A DNA stretch of 64,000 nucleotides from Alphaproteobacteria bacterium. GTDB lineage: Bacteria > Pseudomonadota > Alphaproteobacteria > ATCC43930 > CGMCC-115725. The notes beneath the pieces are model-generated. The model was not told the origin of the DNA and searched no databases. It saw only the letters and a list, made by a program, of their open reading frames with translations. Position 1 is the first letter of the stretch; the number at the start of each line of letters is the position of its first letter. The translations under genes and the position numbers were made by a program. The stretch is taken from NCBI GenBank assembly GCA_030041385.1, contig JASHNY010000121.1, positions 1-64,000 on the forward strand, given 5' to 3'. Below are positions 9,266 through 20,101 of the stretch, in pieces.

Positions 9266-11695
9266 CTACTCCCGCGCCGCCCGCGCCCGCTCCAGCGTCT
9301 CGCGCAAGGCCCGCGACAGGGCGCCGATGCGATACGGCTTGCGCAGGATCGGAAAGGTGTCGTCGAGCAGTTCCGGCGCCGGCGCGTACCCGGTTGTCAG
9401 CAGGATCGCGATGCGCGGATATTCCCTCCGTACGCGCTGCGCCAGCGCATATCCGCTCATCGGCCCGGGCATCACGATATCGCTGAAGACGATGCTGAAA
9501 TCCGACCGCTTGGCAAGCAGCTCCAGCGCGTCGCCCGCATTGTTCGCCCGGCTGACCCGGTAGCCCAGATCCTCCAGAAACGACGCCGTGACGCCCTGCA
9601 CTTCGGGATTGTCTTCGACCAGCAGCACGCGCTCGCTGCCGGCGCGACGCTCCTCCTCACCGAGCTCGTCCTCAGGCACGACCGCGGCGCCGGCGCTGCG
9701 CGGAAGGTACAGCGTCACCGTGGTGCCGGCACCTTGGGTGCTGGCGACGGTCGCGGTGCCGCCCGACTGCCGGGCAAAGCCGTAGACCTGCGACAGCCCG
9801 AGGCCGGTGCCCTTTTCCGGTCCCTTGGTGGTGAAGAACGGCTCGAACACCCGCGGCAGCAATGCCGGGGCGATGCCCGATCCGCTGTCGGCGATCGCCA
9901 GCGACACGAAATCGCCGGCGAGATCGTCGAGCCCCTCATCAAGGGTCAGGCGCACGTTGCGGCCGGTGAACCGCACAACGCCGCCCTCGGGCATCGCGTC
10001 GCGGGCATTGACGATGATATTGACGAGCGCCAGCTCCAATTCGGGCACATCCACCAGCACCGGCCACAATTCGGCCGGCAGGTCAAAGATCAGCTCGATG
10101 TCTTCGCGCGCCGAGCTGGTCAGCACCTCGCGCAGCGCGGCAAGGCGCTCGCCCAGATCGATGACGATCGGGTTGAGCGCCTGCAGCCGGGAAAACGTCA
10201 GCAGCCGCCGCGTCAATGTCTCGGCGCGTGCGGAGGCGAGTTCGATCGCCTCCATCGAGCGCAAGGCCGCGGGGTCGACGAGCCGCCGCTTCGCGGTTTG
10301 CGCGTTGGCGCTGACAACCATCAGCATATTGTTGAAATCGTGGGCGATCGCGCCGGTGAACTGGCCCAGCATTTCAAGCTTTTGCGATTGCGCGAGGCGC
10401 TCCTGCGCCCGTTTCAGCACCTCCTGCGCCTGTCGCCGCTCGGTGATGTCCTGCGTCACCTTGGCGAACCCGAGCAGCGTGCCCTGCTCGTCGCGGATCG
10501 CACTGAGCGCCACGCTTGCCCAGAAGCGCGAGCCGTCTTTTCTGACCCGCCACCCTTCGGCCTTGAAGGTGGACCCGCCGGCGGCCTGGGCGAGCGCCCG
10601 TTGCGGCACGCCCGCCGTGCGGTCCTCCTCGGGATAGAATTGCGACAGGTGCTTGCCGATGATTTCGTCTTCGCGATAGCCCTTGACCCGCTCCGCGCCG
10701 GCATTCCAGCTCGACACGAGCCCGTCCGGATCGAGCATGTAGATTGCGTAGTCTCTGACGTTGTCGACGATCAGGCGAAAGCGCATGTCGCTTGCGCGCA
10801 GCGCCTCCTCCGCCTCCTTCTCGGCGGTAATGTGACGCCCGATCACGTAGATGCGGCCGGCATCCGCCGCCATCGTCCAGGCCAGCCAGCGCCACGAGCC
10901 GTCCTTATGGCGAAAGCGGTTCACCATCTGCACCTTCGCGGCGCCCGCGGCCAGCTCGGCGCGGCCGGCATTCGAATGGGCGGCATCGTCGGGATGCCGC
11001 AACTCGTTGACGTGCAGCCGCTTGATCTCGTCCTCGGTCCAGCCGAGCAGTTCCGTCCACGCCGGATTGACGCTGATGAAATAGCCGTCGAAGGTGGAGA
11101 CGCCGAGCAAGTCTTCCGAGACCTGCCAGATGCGGTCGCGTTCAAGCGTGCGCCGGGCAACCTCCGACGCCAGCATCCGGTTGCGCGAACGCAAGGCCCG
11201 TGCGTCGCGAACGCGATCGGTGATCTCGATGACCGTCACCAGGATCCCGCCGATTCCGTTGGCCGCGGTTTTGTCGGGGATCGGGCTGTAGCTGATCGTG
11301 AAGCGCGCCTCTTCCACGCGCGATCCGTGGCGCCGGACGCGCCACATCTGGTCCTCGGCAAAATAGGCCGGCCGCTCGCCGTGCAATATGGCGGTGGCGA
11401 GCGGGCCGAGCTCGTCGTCGATCTCGTGCCAGACCTCGCGCTGCGGCTTGCCGAGTGCGCCGGGATGCTTGTCACCGAGGATCTCGCGGTAGGCGTCGTT
11501 GTAGATCGTGATCAGCTCCGGTCCCCAGCGCAAGGCCATCGGAAACCCGGACCCGAGGATCATGCCGACGCTAAGCTTCAGCGCCTCCGACCAGCCGGAA
11601 ATGGCGCCGAGCGCCGTGCTGCCCCAGTCGAGGGCACGCACCCGCTCGCCCATCTCCCCTACCAGGTGCAGATCGTCCCGCCGGTCGGCCCTCAT
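9266..11695 (-). CDS. Hybrid sensor histidine kinase/response regulator with multiple PAS domains
   Basis: PAS repeats, AIAHDFNNMLMVVSANAQT H-box, GTGLGLSQVYGFARQSGG G-box, C-terminal REC (VLLVEDNPEVQ...FSDIVMPG). Confidence 0.9.
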   Translation of the reverse strand: MRADRRDDLHLVGEMGERVRALDWGSTALGAISGWSEALKLSVGMILGSGFPMALRWGPELITIYNDAYREILGDKHPGALGKPQREVWHEIDDELGPLATAILHGERPAYFAEDQMWRVRRHGSRVEEARFTISYSPIPDKTAANGIGGILVTVIEITDRVRDARALRSRNRMLASEVARRTLERDRIWQVSEDLLGVSTFDGYFISVNPAWTELLGWTEDEIKRLHVNELRHPDDAAHSNAGRAELAAGAAKVQMVNRFRHKDGSWRWLAWTMAADAGRIYVIGRHITAEKEAEEALRASDMRFRLIVDNVRDYAIYMLDPDGLVSSWNAGAERVKGYREDEIIGKHLSQFYPEEDRTAGVPQRALAQAAGGSTFKAEGWRVRKDGSRFWASVALSAIRDEQGTLLGFAKVTQDITERRQAQEVLKRAQERLAQSQKLEMLGQFTGAIAHDFNNMLMVVSANAQTAKRRLVDPAALRSMEAIELASARAETLTRRLLTFSRLQALNPIVIDLGERLAALREVLTSSAREDIELIFDLPAELWPVLVDVPELELALVNIIVNARDAMPEGGVVRFTGRNVRLTLDEGLDDLAGDFVSLAIADSGSGIAPALLPRVFEPFFTTKGPEKGTGLGLSQVYGFARQSGGTATVASTQGAGTTVTLYLPRSAGAAVVPEDELGEEERRAGSERVLLVEDNPEVQGVTASFLEDLGYRVSRANNAGDALELLAKRSDFSIVFSDIVMPGPMSGYALAQRVRREYPRIAILLTTGYAPAPELLDDTFPILRKPYRIGALSRALRETLERARAARE

Positions 11696-11836
11696 CGACG
11701 CTCCCCGCCGCCCGCACGGCTGCAGACAGGCGCCGCCATCGTTGCCGACCCCGGTGCCGCTTACCGGGCCTGACGGGCCGCAGCCCAGGCGCTCGCCGGT
11801 GCGATAAAGCAGAAGCGGTCGCCGGGTCAAGCAGGA

Positions 11837-12170
11837 TCAATCGGCGATTGAAACCTCGGGATCGGGCTCGCCGACCGCTCGCGCGATCAGATGGAATTTG
11901 ACCCGGGCGTTGGTCAGATCGCGGAAGAAATTGACCAGGTCGCCCCACGGGTCGTTGACCTTGCTGAGACCGGAAATGAAGGCCACCACCGTCCCGGCCT
12001 CGGTGCGCCCTTCCATCACCAGCCAGCCGCCGTCGAACAGGATGCCGACGATGCCGAAATGGTAAAGGAGGTTCATCAGGAAGTTCATCGAGAATTTTCG
12101 GCGGTAGATCTGCATGTTGAGGTCGCAGACCTTGCGCACGCGGGCGCGGTAGCGGCGGCGCGGCTCCCGG
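11837..12170 (-). pseudogene. Fragment of an ABC exporter-type transmembrane domain
   Basis: KFSMNFLMNLLYHFGIVGILFDGGWLVMEGRTEAGTVVAFISGLSKVNDPWGDLVNFFRDLTNARVKFHLI; no ATPase domain and no N-terminal TM helices attached. Confidence 0.55.
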
Positions 12171-12271
12171 GATCGGCGCCGGCGCAGGTCATTCCGCGAC
12201 GCCCCGACCCCGATTTTTGCAGCTGGGTGCCGGCCGCACCGGAGGCCCGGCGGTGACGCCGACTGCCGGCC

Positions 12272-12457
12272 TCAGAGCCCGTTTTCGAAGCCGAGCGCGT
12301 GGCCGCCGATCGGGCGGTGGTTCTCGATGTTGCCCGCTGCTTGTTCAAGGTCTTCTGCGGTGCGCAGGCGCGCCGCCCAGATCGCGGGGTTTCCGGCACG
12401 CTCGGCAAATTCCCGATACCAGGTGGCAAGCTCGCGCAGCTTTTGTGCTCGGTCCAT
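12272..12457 (-). CDS. Small conserved hypothetical protein
   Basis: MDRAQKLRELATWYREFAERAGNPAIWAARLRTAEDLEQAA..., coherent amphipathic short protein. Confidence 0.55.
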   Translation of the reverse strand: MDRAQKLRELATWYREFAERAGNPAIWAARLRTAEDLEQAAGNIENHRPIGGHALGFENGL

Positions 12458-12551
12458 GCGGAACGGTCCCTTTGCGGCCTTACCGCGATAACGCGCGCCG
12501 CCGCAGCCGCGTTCCGCCGGTGGCCGCCTGTGCCCCGGTGCGGCCGGCCCC

Positions 12552-12715
12552 AGTGTGGCGGATTTGAAGTTCGCATCATCTTGGCGGCGGTCTCGTTGGC
12601 GAACGTCAAAATCCGAAAACCACACCAGCTTTCATAGAGTTGCTCGTGTGCTTTCGAATCCGAAATTTGCTTTGTGCCTTACCCCGAGATATGGCGAATT
12701 TCGGGTTCGGCACAC
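12552..12715. repeat. Two adjacent imperfect palindromic elements; first contains a 24-bp sequence repeated at 49990-50013
   Basis: agtgtggcggatttgaagttcgca at 12552-12575 equals the reverse complement of 49990-50013; second palindrome GTGTGC..CGAATCCGAAATTTGC / GCGAATTTCGGGTTCGGCACAC 12646-12715. Confidence 0.7.
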
Positions 12716-12737
12716 TAGGCGAAGCGCGCAACCGCGC

Positions 12738-14420
<1,683 letters not shown>

Positions 14421-14723
14421 GGTGCCGGTTCCGCTTCGATGTTGGGCCAATGGGCCGGCGCTGACGCGCGCAGCGCAAATCTCGCCCGCGCCGGTCACCT
14501 GCCGCAACGATGCGGCATGGCGCGGGGCGGGCCGCCTTCCCACGCCTCCCTTTAATGGGTAAGCGCCGAGGCTTGGCAAGTGACTCGGCGACAAAATTTT
14601 GCCCCGCCCCGGTCGCGAGCGGCGAACCCGCAAGCGGGGTGCCGGGGTGCGCCGACTCCCACCCCGCTGTCGATCCGGGAAGGGTTTTCGGGTTGACGCG
14701 GGCGACAGCGCTGTGCGAAATTG

Positions 14724-14740
14724 AATTGGTAAGACCAATT
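14724..14740. promoter_or_regulatory. Candidate FadR/GntR-family operator
   Basis: AATTGGT-aag-ACCAATT perfect inverted repeat matching TGGTnnnACCA, 2 bp upstream of the regulator start. Confidence 0.7.
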
Positions 14741-14742
14741 CT

Positions 14743-15522
14743 GTGTCATGGCAAATGACCAAGACGGTCGAGGCGCTGTGCCGGCCCGGCGCAGCCGACC
14801 CGCAAACCGACGCCGCACCGCAGCACTGGCAGGCCCAGCCGCCGCGCCTTTATCAGGAAATCGCCCGCCGCATCGAGGCCATGATCCAGGAGGGCGGGTA
14901 TCGCATCGGCGACCGCTTGCCGGCAGAGCGCGAGCTGGCGCAAGTCCTCGGGGTCAGCCGTCCGTCGGCGCGCGAGGCGGTGATCGCGCTCGAGGTCGCC
15001 GGGATCGTCGAGGTCCGCACCGGGTCGGGAATTTATGTGCGGCTCGCGGGGGCGCCCGGCCAGGCGCGCCTGCGGCAGGTTCTCGCCCGCGATCTCGGTC
15101 CGGGCCCCTACGAAGCGCTGGAGGTGCGCCGGCTGCTGGAGGGCGAGGCGGCGTTTCGCGCCGCGACGCGGATCACCGCCCCTCAACTGGCGGCGTTGCG
15201 CGCGACGCTGGCGGCGATGCGCGACGACCCGGGCCCGGTGCCGCTGCGCGGCGACGACGCCGACCGCACCTTTCACGAACTGATCGCGACGGCGTCGGGC
15301 AACAGCGTGCTGGCAGCGCTGGTGCACGAGGTGTGGGACGTGCGCGCATTGCCGCTGTGGCGGCGCTGGATGGAACGCACCCGAACCGCGGAGATGCACC
15401 TGGAGCGGGTGCGCGAGCACGAACGGATCGTCGAGCACCTGGCGGCGCGCGATGCCGCCGGGGCGCGGGAGGCGATGCAACAACATGTCGATCAGGTCGC
15501 GCGCCGTTTTGCGCGCGGCTGA
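14743..15522 (+). CDS. FadR-subfamily GntR transcriptional regulator
   Basis: [57 protein letters not shown] wHTH plus FCD domain. Confidence 0.93.
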   Translation: MSWQMTKTVEALCRPGAADPQTDAAPQHWQAQPPRLYQEIARRIEAMIQEGGYRIGDRLPAERELAQVLGVSRPSAREAVIALEVAGIVEVRTGSGIYVRLAGAPGQARLRQVLARDLGPGPYEALEVRRLLEGEAAFRAATRITAPQLAALRATLAAMRDDPGPVPLRGDDADRTFHELIATASGNSVLAALVHEVWDVRALPLWRRWMERTRTAEMHLERVREHERIVEHLAARDAAGAREAMQQHVDQVARRFARG

Positions 15523-15541
15523 GCGGCGAAAGGAGGGAGGA

Positions 15542-16888
15542 ATGGAAGCCAGGGGACGGTTGACCCGCCGCTCGCTGTTGGCGGGGCTTGCCGCCGCATT
15601 GCCGGCGCCGGCGGTACTGGGCCAGGACAAGGCGAAATCGAAATACGCCGGCACGACGATCAGGGGCGCGGCCTTTTCATTACCGTTCCATCAATATTTG
15701 CAGAACTACTTCCCCGAGTTCGAGGCGGCCACCGGGATCAAGGTGTCGTTCGATATCCAGGCCTTTCCGATCTACAACCAGCGCATGGACCTGGAGCTGT
15801 CGACCGGCGGGTCGAGCTATGACGTCATCATCGTCACGTTCATCTATCAGAACCGCTGGATCGGCGCCGGCTGGGTCACGCCGCTCGACGAGTTCACCGC
15901 CGACCCCAACGTTACGCCGCCGAGTTGGGACACCGCCGATTTCGTGCGCGGGGTGGAAGCCTCGATGCGCGACGCCAAGGGCCGCACCTATGCCTACGGC
16001 GTCGAGGCCGGGGCGATGGTGCTCGGCGCCGCCCGCGGCGACCTGATCGAGAAGGCCGGGCTGTCGCTGCCCACCACGATGGACGACCTGATCAAGGTAT
16101 GCGACGCGGTCAACGGCAAGGACGGGGTCAGCGCCTGGACCGCCGACAAATTACACCACTGGAACTGGCCGCCCTATCTGCAGGCGATGGGCGGGCGCAT
16201 CTTCAAAAACCCGCCGCAAAACCTGACGCCGATGCTGAACACGCCGCAGGCCGCCAAATCGGCGAGCTGGTACGCCAACCTGATCACCAAATACGGCCCG
16301 CCCGGCATCCTCTCCTTCACCGACGACCAGGCCATGCAGTCCCAGCTTTCGGGCCGCGCCAATATGCGTACCAACGCCATCACCTGGGCGGCGCCGCTGG
16401 CCAAAAATCCGAACAGCACGGTCAAGAACACGGTGCGCTACGGGATGGTGCCGGCCGGCCCGGCGGGCGATTTCCCCGGCGTCGCCTGCCACGGCTTCGG
16501 CATTCCGGCGGGATCGCGGCAGAAGGGCGCGGCCTGGGAGTTCATCAAGTGGGCGTTGTCGAAGGAGATGCTGTCGCGCCTCGTCAAGGAACACGGCTAT
16601 CCCAGCGTCTGCCGCCGCTCGGTCATCGAGAGCGAACCGTTCAAGGAGGCACTGACCCTGAACGGGCAGGACGTGGCGGCACTGTACCTCAAGGTGCTCG
16701 ACCAGCTGGGCGATGGGGCCTACATGCGCTACCGCACCGTGCCGGTGTTTCCGCAGGTCGGCGACAAGATCAACCGCGCGATCGAGGCGATCGCGACCAA
16801 ACAAATGTCGGCTGCCGACGCGCTGAAGCAGGCGCAACAGCAGGCGGTCGAGGCGATCAGAATGGGCGGGTACAAGGTCGATCCGTAA
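15542..16888 (+). CDS. ABC transporter extracellular substrate-binding protein (paralogue 1)
   Basis: TRRSLLAGLAAALPAPAVLGQ signal; SBP family 1 fold sequence; RBS GGAGGGAGG. Confidence 0.9.
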   Translation: MEARGRLTRRSLLAGLAAALPAPAVLGQDKAKSKYAGTTIRGAAFSLPFHQYLQNYFPEFEAATGIKVSFDIQAFPIYNQRMDLELSTGGSSYDVIIVTFIYQNRWIGAGWVTPLDEFTADPNVTPPSWDTADFVRGVEASMRDAKGRTYAYGVEAGAMVLGAARGDLIEKAGLSLPTTMDDLIKVCDAVNGKDGVSAWTADKLHHWNWPPYLQAMGGRIFKNPPQNLTPMLNTPQAAKSASWYANLITKYGPPGILSFTDDQAMQSQLSGRANMRTNAITWAAPLAKNPNSTVKNTVRYGMVPAGPAGDFPGVACHGFGIPAGSRQKGAAWEFIKWALSKEMLSRLVKEHGYPSVCRRSVIESEPFKEALTLNGQDVAALYLKVLDQLGDGAYMRYRTVPVFPQVGDKINRAIEAIATKQMSAADALKQAQQQAVEAIRMGGYKVDP

Positions 16889-16910
16889 GGCCGCACAGCG
16901 GAAGGGGGGG

Positions 16911-18263
16911 ATGCCGATGACGAGAATCAATCTATCGCGCCGCAGCGTGCTGCTGGCGGGCGCCGGCGCGGCGGCCGCATTGCGGGCGCCGGCAGTGCTG
17001 GGCCAGGCCAAGGCCAAGTCGAAATATGCCGGAACGACGATCCGCGGCGCCGGGTTTTCGATGCCGTTCCCCCAGTATCTGAAGAATTATTTCCCCGAGT
17101 TCGAGGCGGCGACCGGCATCAAGGTCGAATTCGATATTCAGGCCTTTCCGGTCTACAACCAGCGCATGGACCTCGAATTGTCGACCGGCGGCAGCGCCTA
17201 TGACGTGGCCGTATTGACCTTCATCTACCAGGACCGCTGGATCGGCGCCGGCTGGGTCAGCCCGCTCGACGAGTTCATCAAGGACCCCAACGCCACCCCG
17301 CCCGACTGGGACCCGGGCGATTTTGTCGCGCAAACCTCGATGCGCGACGCCAAGGGCCAGACCTGCGGGTTCGGCATCGAGGCCGGGGCGGTGCTGTTCT
17401 GGGCGGCGCGCGCGGACCTGCTCGACAAGGCCGGGCTGGAGCTGCCCGCGACGTTTGACGACATCGTCAAGGTGTGCGAGGCGGTGAACGGAAAAGACGG
17501 GGTTGCGGCCTGGGTTCAGGACAACATCCATCATTGGAACTGGCCGCCCTATTTGATGGGCTTCGGCGGCACCGTGTTCAAAGACCCGCCCGAGAACCTG
17601 ACACCGACGCTCGACACCCCGCAGGCGATAGAGGCCGCCCAGTTCTACGCCGACCTGCTGCGCAAATATGCGCCGCCGGCGGTGCTGTCCTACACCCAGG
17701 ACCAGGCGTTGGAGGCGCAGCTCAAGGGACGCGGCAACCTGCGCAGCAGCTCGGCCACCTGGGCATTGCCGCTGGCCAAAAGCCCGGACAGCACGGTCAA
17801 GCACACGGTGCGCTATGGCGTGTTTCCGACCGGACCGAAAGGCTGGTTTCCAGGCAATGCCATGACCGGCATCTGCATCCCCGCCGGCTCGCGGCAGAAG
17901 GGCGCGGCGTGGGAATTCATCAAATGGGCATTGTCGAAGGAAATGCTGAGCCGGATCGTCAAGGACCACGGCTATCCCAGCGTATGCCGCCGCTCGGTGA
18001 TCCAGAGCGAGCCGTTCAAACAGGCGATGACGTTGAACGGCCAGGACGTCGCCGCGCTCTACCTGAAGACCCTCGAGCGGGCGGGGGAGGCCGGCTACAT
18101 GCGCTACCGCACCGCCGCCGTGTTTCCGCAGGTCGGCGACAAGATCAATCGGGCGATCGAGGCGATCGCGACCCAACAGATGTCGGCGTCCACCGCGATG
18201 AAGCAGGCGCAGCTTCAGGCGATCCAGGCGGTCAGGCTGGGCGGGTACAAGGTCGATCTGTGA
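16911..18263 (+). CDS. ABC transporter extracellular substrate-binding protein (paralogue 2)
   Basis: Extensive identity with 15542-16888 product, e.g. KGAAWEFIKWALSKEMLSR.VK.HGYPSVCRRSVI.SEPFK. Confidence 0.9.
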   Translation: MPMTRINLSRRSVLLAGAGAAAALRAPAVLGQAKAKSKYAGTTIRGAGFSMPFPQYLKNYFPEFEAATGIKVEFDIQAFPVYNQRMDLELSTGGSAYDVAVLTFIYQDRWIGAGWVSPLDEFIKDPNATPPDWDPGDFVAQTSMRDAKGQTCGFGIEAGAVLFWAARADLLDKAGLELPATFDDIVKVCEAVNGKDGVAAWVQDNIHHWNWPPYLMGFGGTVFKDPPENLTPTLDTPQAIEAAQFYADLLRKYAPPAVLSYTQDQALEAQLKGRGNLRSSSATWALPLAKSPDSTVKHTVRYGVFPTGPKGWFPGNAMTGICIPAGSRQKGAAWEFIKWALSKEMLSRIVKDHGYPSVCRRSVIQSEPFKQAMTLNGQDVAALYLKTLERAGEAGYMRYRTAAVFPQVGDKINRAIEAIATQQMSASTAMKQAQLQAIQAVRLGGYKVDL

Positions 18264-19189
18264 GCCTGGTCCTGCGCTTCGCCGCGCCACGCGCCGCCGC
18301 CGCGGCGAGCCAGGCGCGGCAGCGGCGCCGCTTTCTGACCTGGTGCCTGGCCCCGTCGCTGGCGGTGCTGTTCGTGATCACGCTGGCGCCGATGGTCTAC
18401 CTGGTCGTCGTCAGCTTCACCCCGCTCAACCTGACCAATCCGGCGACGGCGTGGCGCTTCGACCAGCCGCTGTTGAACTACCGCCTGCTGCTGTCCGACG
18501 AGCGGTTCCTCAACTCGCTGTGGGTGCAGGCAAAATTGTCGTTCTGGACGGTCGGATTGCAGCTTGCGATCGGGGTCGGTTTTGCGCTGCTGTTGAACCT
18601 GCGGTCGGGGTTGCTGCGCGCGCTGCGCACGGTGTTTCTGGTGCCGATGGTCCTGCCGCCGATCGTCGTCGCGATCATCTGGAAGGTGCTCTACACGCCC
18701 GACATCAGCCCGGTCTATTGGACCTTCAAGGCCCTCGGCTTGAGCCTGCCGGCGCTGATCACCGACCCGAACTGGGCGCTGCCGGCGATCATCGCCGCCG
18801 ACACCTGGGAGTGGTTTCCGCTGACCATGCTGATGGTGCTGGCGGCGTTGCAGACCGTGCCCGAGGAACTGGCCGACGCCGCGCGCGTCGACGGCGCCAA
18901 CAGCTGGCAGACCACGGCGCACGTATTGCTGCCCTATATTCGCGGCACCTTGATGGTCGCCGGGCTGTTCCGGCTGATCGACAGCATCAAGGCGTTTCCG
19001 CTGATCTATCTGTTGACCGATGGCGGTCCCGGCTCGGTGACCGAGGTCACCAACTACTATGCGTTCGAGCAGGCCTTCAACTTTTCCTATCTCGGGTTTT
19101 CGAGCGCCATCACGGTAGTGCTGGTGGCGGCGACGCTGTTGCTGAGCTGGGTGGTGGTTCACATGACCGGCTGGGGGGCGGCCGAATGA
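18260..19189 (+). CDS. ABC transporter permease (sugar type)
   Basis: GTG start overlapping SBP stop; ADAARVDGANSWQTTAHVLLPYIRG EAA loop. Confidence 0.9.
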   Translation: MSLVLRFAAPRAAAAASQARQRRRFLTWCLAPSLAVLFVITLAPMVYLVVVSFTPLNLTNPATAWRFDQPLLNYRLLLSDERFLNSLWVQAKLSFWTVGLQLAIGVGFALLLNLRSGLLRALRTVFLVPMVLPPIVVAIIWKVLYTPDISPVYWTFKALGLSLPALITDPNWALPAIIAADTWEWFPLTMLMVLAALQTVPEELADAARVDGANSWQTTAHVLLPYIRGTLMVAGLFRLIDSIKAFPLIYLLTDGGPGSVTEVTNYYAFEQAFNFSYLGFSSAITVVLVAATLLLSWVVVHMTGWGAAE

Positions 19190-19995
19190 GGGCGAACCGC
19201 ATCATCATTCATGTGTTGGCGATCGGGCTCGCGGCGCTGGTATTGGCGCCGTTCCTGTGGCTGGTGCGGATGTCGTTTCAGACCAACGCCGATATTTTTG
19301 CGTTTCCGCCGCATCTGTGGTTTTCCCCGACATGGGCGAATTATGCGGCGCTGTGGCAGAGCGAGTTCCGCGATTCCTTTGTCAACAGCGCGGTGGTGAC
19401 GACCTCATCGACCCTGCTGTCGATGCTGGTCGGGGTGCCGGCGGCCTATGCGCTGTCGCGGATGCGGTCGCGGTCGAATGCGCTGAGCCTGTGGATCATC
19501 GCCAGCCGGCTGGCGCCGCCGACCGCCTTCGCGATCCCGTATTTTCTCGCCTACCGCGACTTGCACCTGCTCGACACCCGCCTCGGCCTCGTCGTCATCT
19601 ATCTCACCTTCAACATCTCGCTGGTGATCTGGCTGATGCGCTCGTTTTTCGAGAACACGCCGCGCGCGCTCGAAGAGGCCGCCTGGATCGACGGCGCCGG
19701 CTTCTGGCGGGCGCTCGTCAGCGTGGTATTGCCGACGGCGGCGCCGGGGCTGGCGGCGACCGCAATCCTGTGCTTCGTGTTTTCGTGGAACGATTTTTTC
19801 TTTGCGCTGATCCTGACCCGCTCGAATGCGATGACGGCGCCGGTCGCCGTGGTCAACTTCATGAACTACGCCGGCTGGGAATGGGGGCGGATCGCCGCCG
19901 GCGGCACGATGGTGATGCTGCCGGTGCTGGTGTTTTCGCTGTTCGTGCGGCGGTTCCTGATCAACGGGCTTACCGCCGGGGCCGTGAAGGGCTGA
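19186..19995 (+). CDS. ABC transporter permease (sugar type)
   Basis: ATGA overlap with previous gene; EEAAWIDGAGFWRALVSVVLPTAAPG EAA loop. Confidence 0.92.
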   Translation: MRANRIIIHVLAIGLAALVLAPFLWLVRMSFQTNADIFAFPPHLWFSPTWANYAALWQSEFRDSFVNSAVVTTSSTLLSMLVGVPAAYALSRMRSRSNALSLWIIASRLAPPTAFAIPYFLAYRDLHLLDTRLGLVVIYLTFNISLVIWLMRSFFENTPRALEEAAWIDGAGFWRALVSVVLPTAAPGLAATAILCFVFSWNDFFFALILTRSNAMTAPVAVVNFMNYAGWEWGRIAAGGTMVMLPVLVFSLFVRRFLINGLTAGAVKG

Positions 19996-20075
19996 CTTGC
20001 CGACAGGCGGGTTATCCCTGAAATGACGACGGAAACGGCCGGCGAACCATCGGATTAAGCTGCTTGACCGGCGGT

Positions 20076-20091
20076 AAGTAAGCGCTTACTT
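20076..20091. promoter_or_regulatory. Candidate TetR operator
   Basis: Perfect 16-bp palindrome AAGTAAGCGCTTACTT 10 bp upstream of the TetR start codon. Confidence 0.75.
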
Positions 20092-20101
20092 TTGCGCCCG
20101 C

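Noticed and set aside
9134-11773. 879-aa plus-strand ORF
   Set aside because: Complementary shadow of the hybrid histidine kinase and DadA-like gene; no recognisable domains
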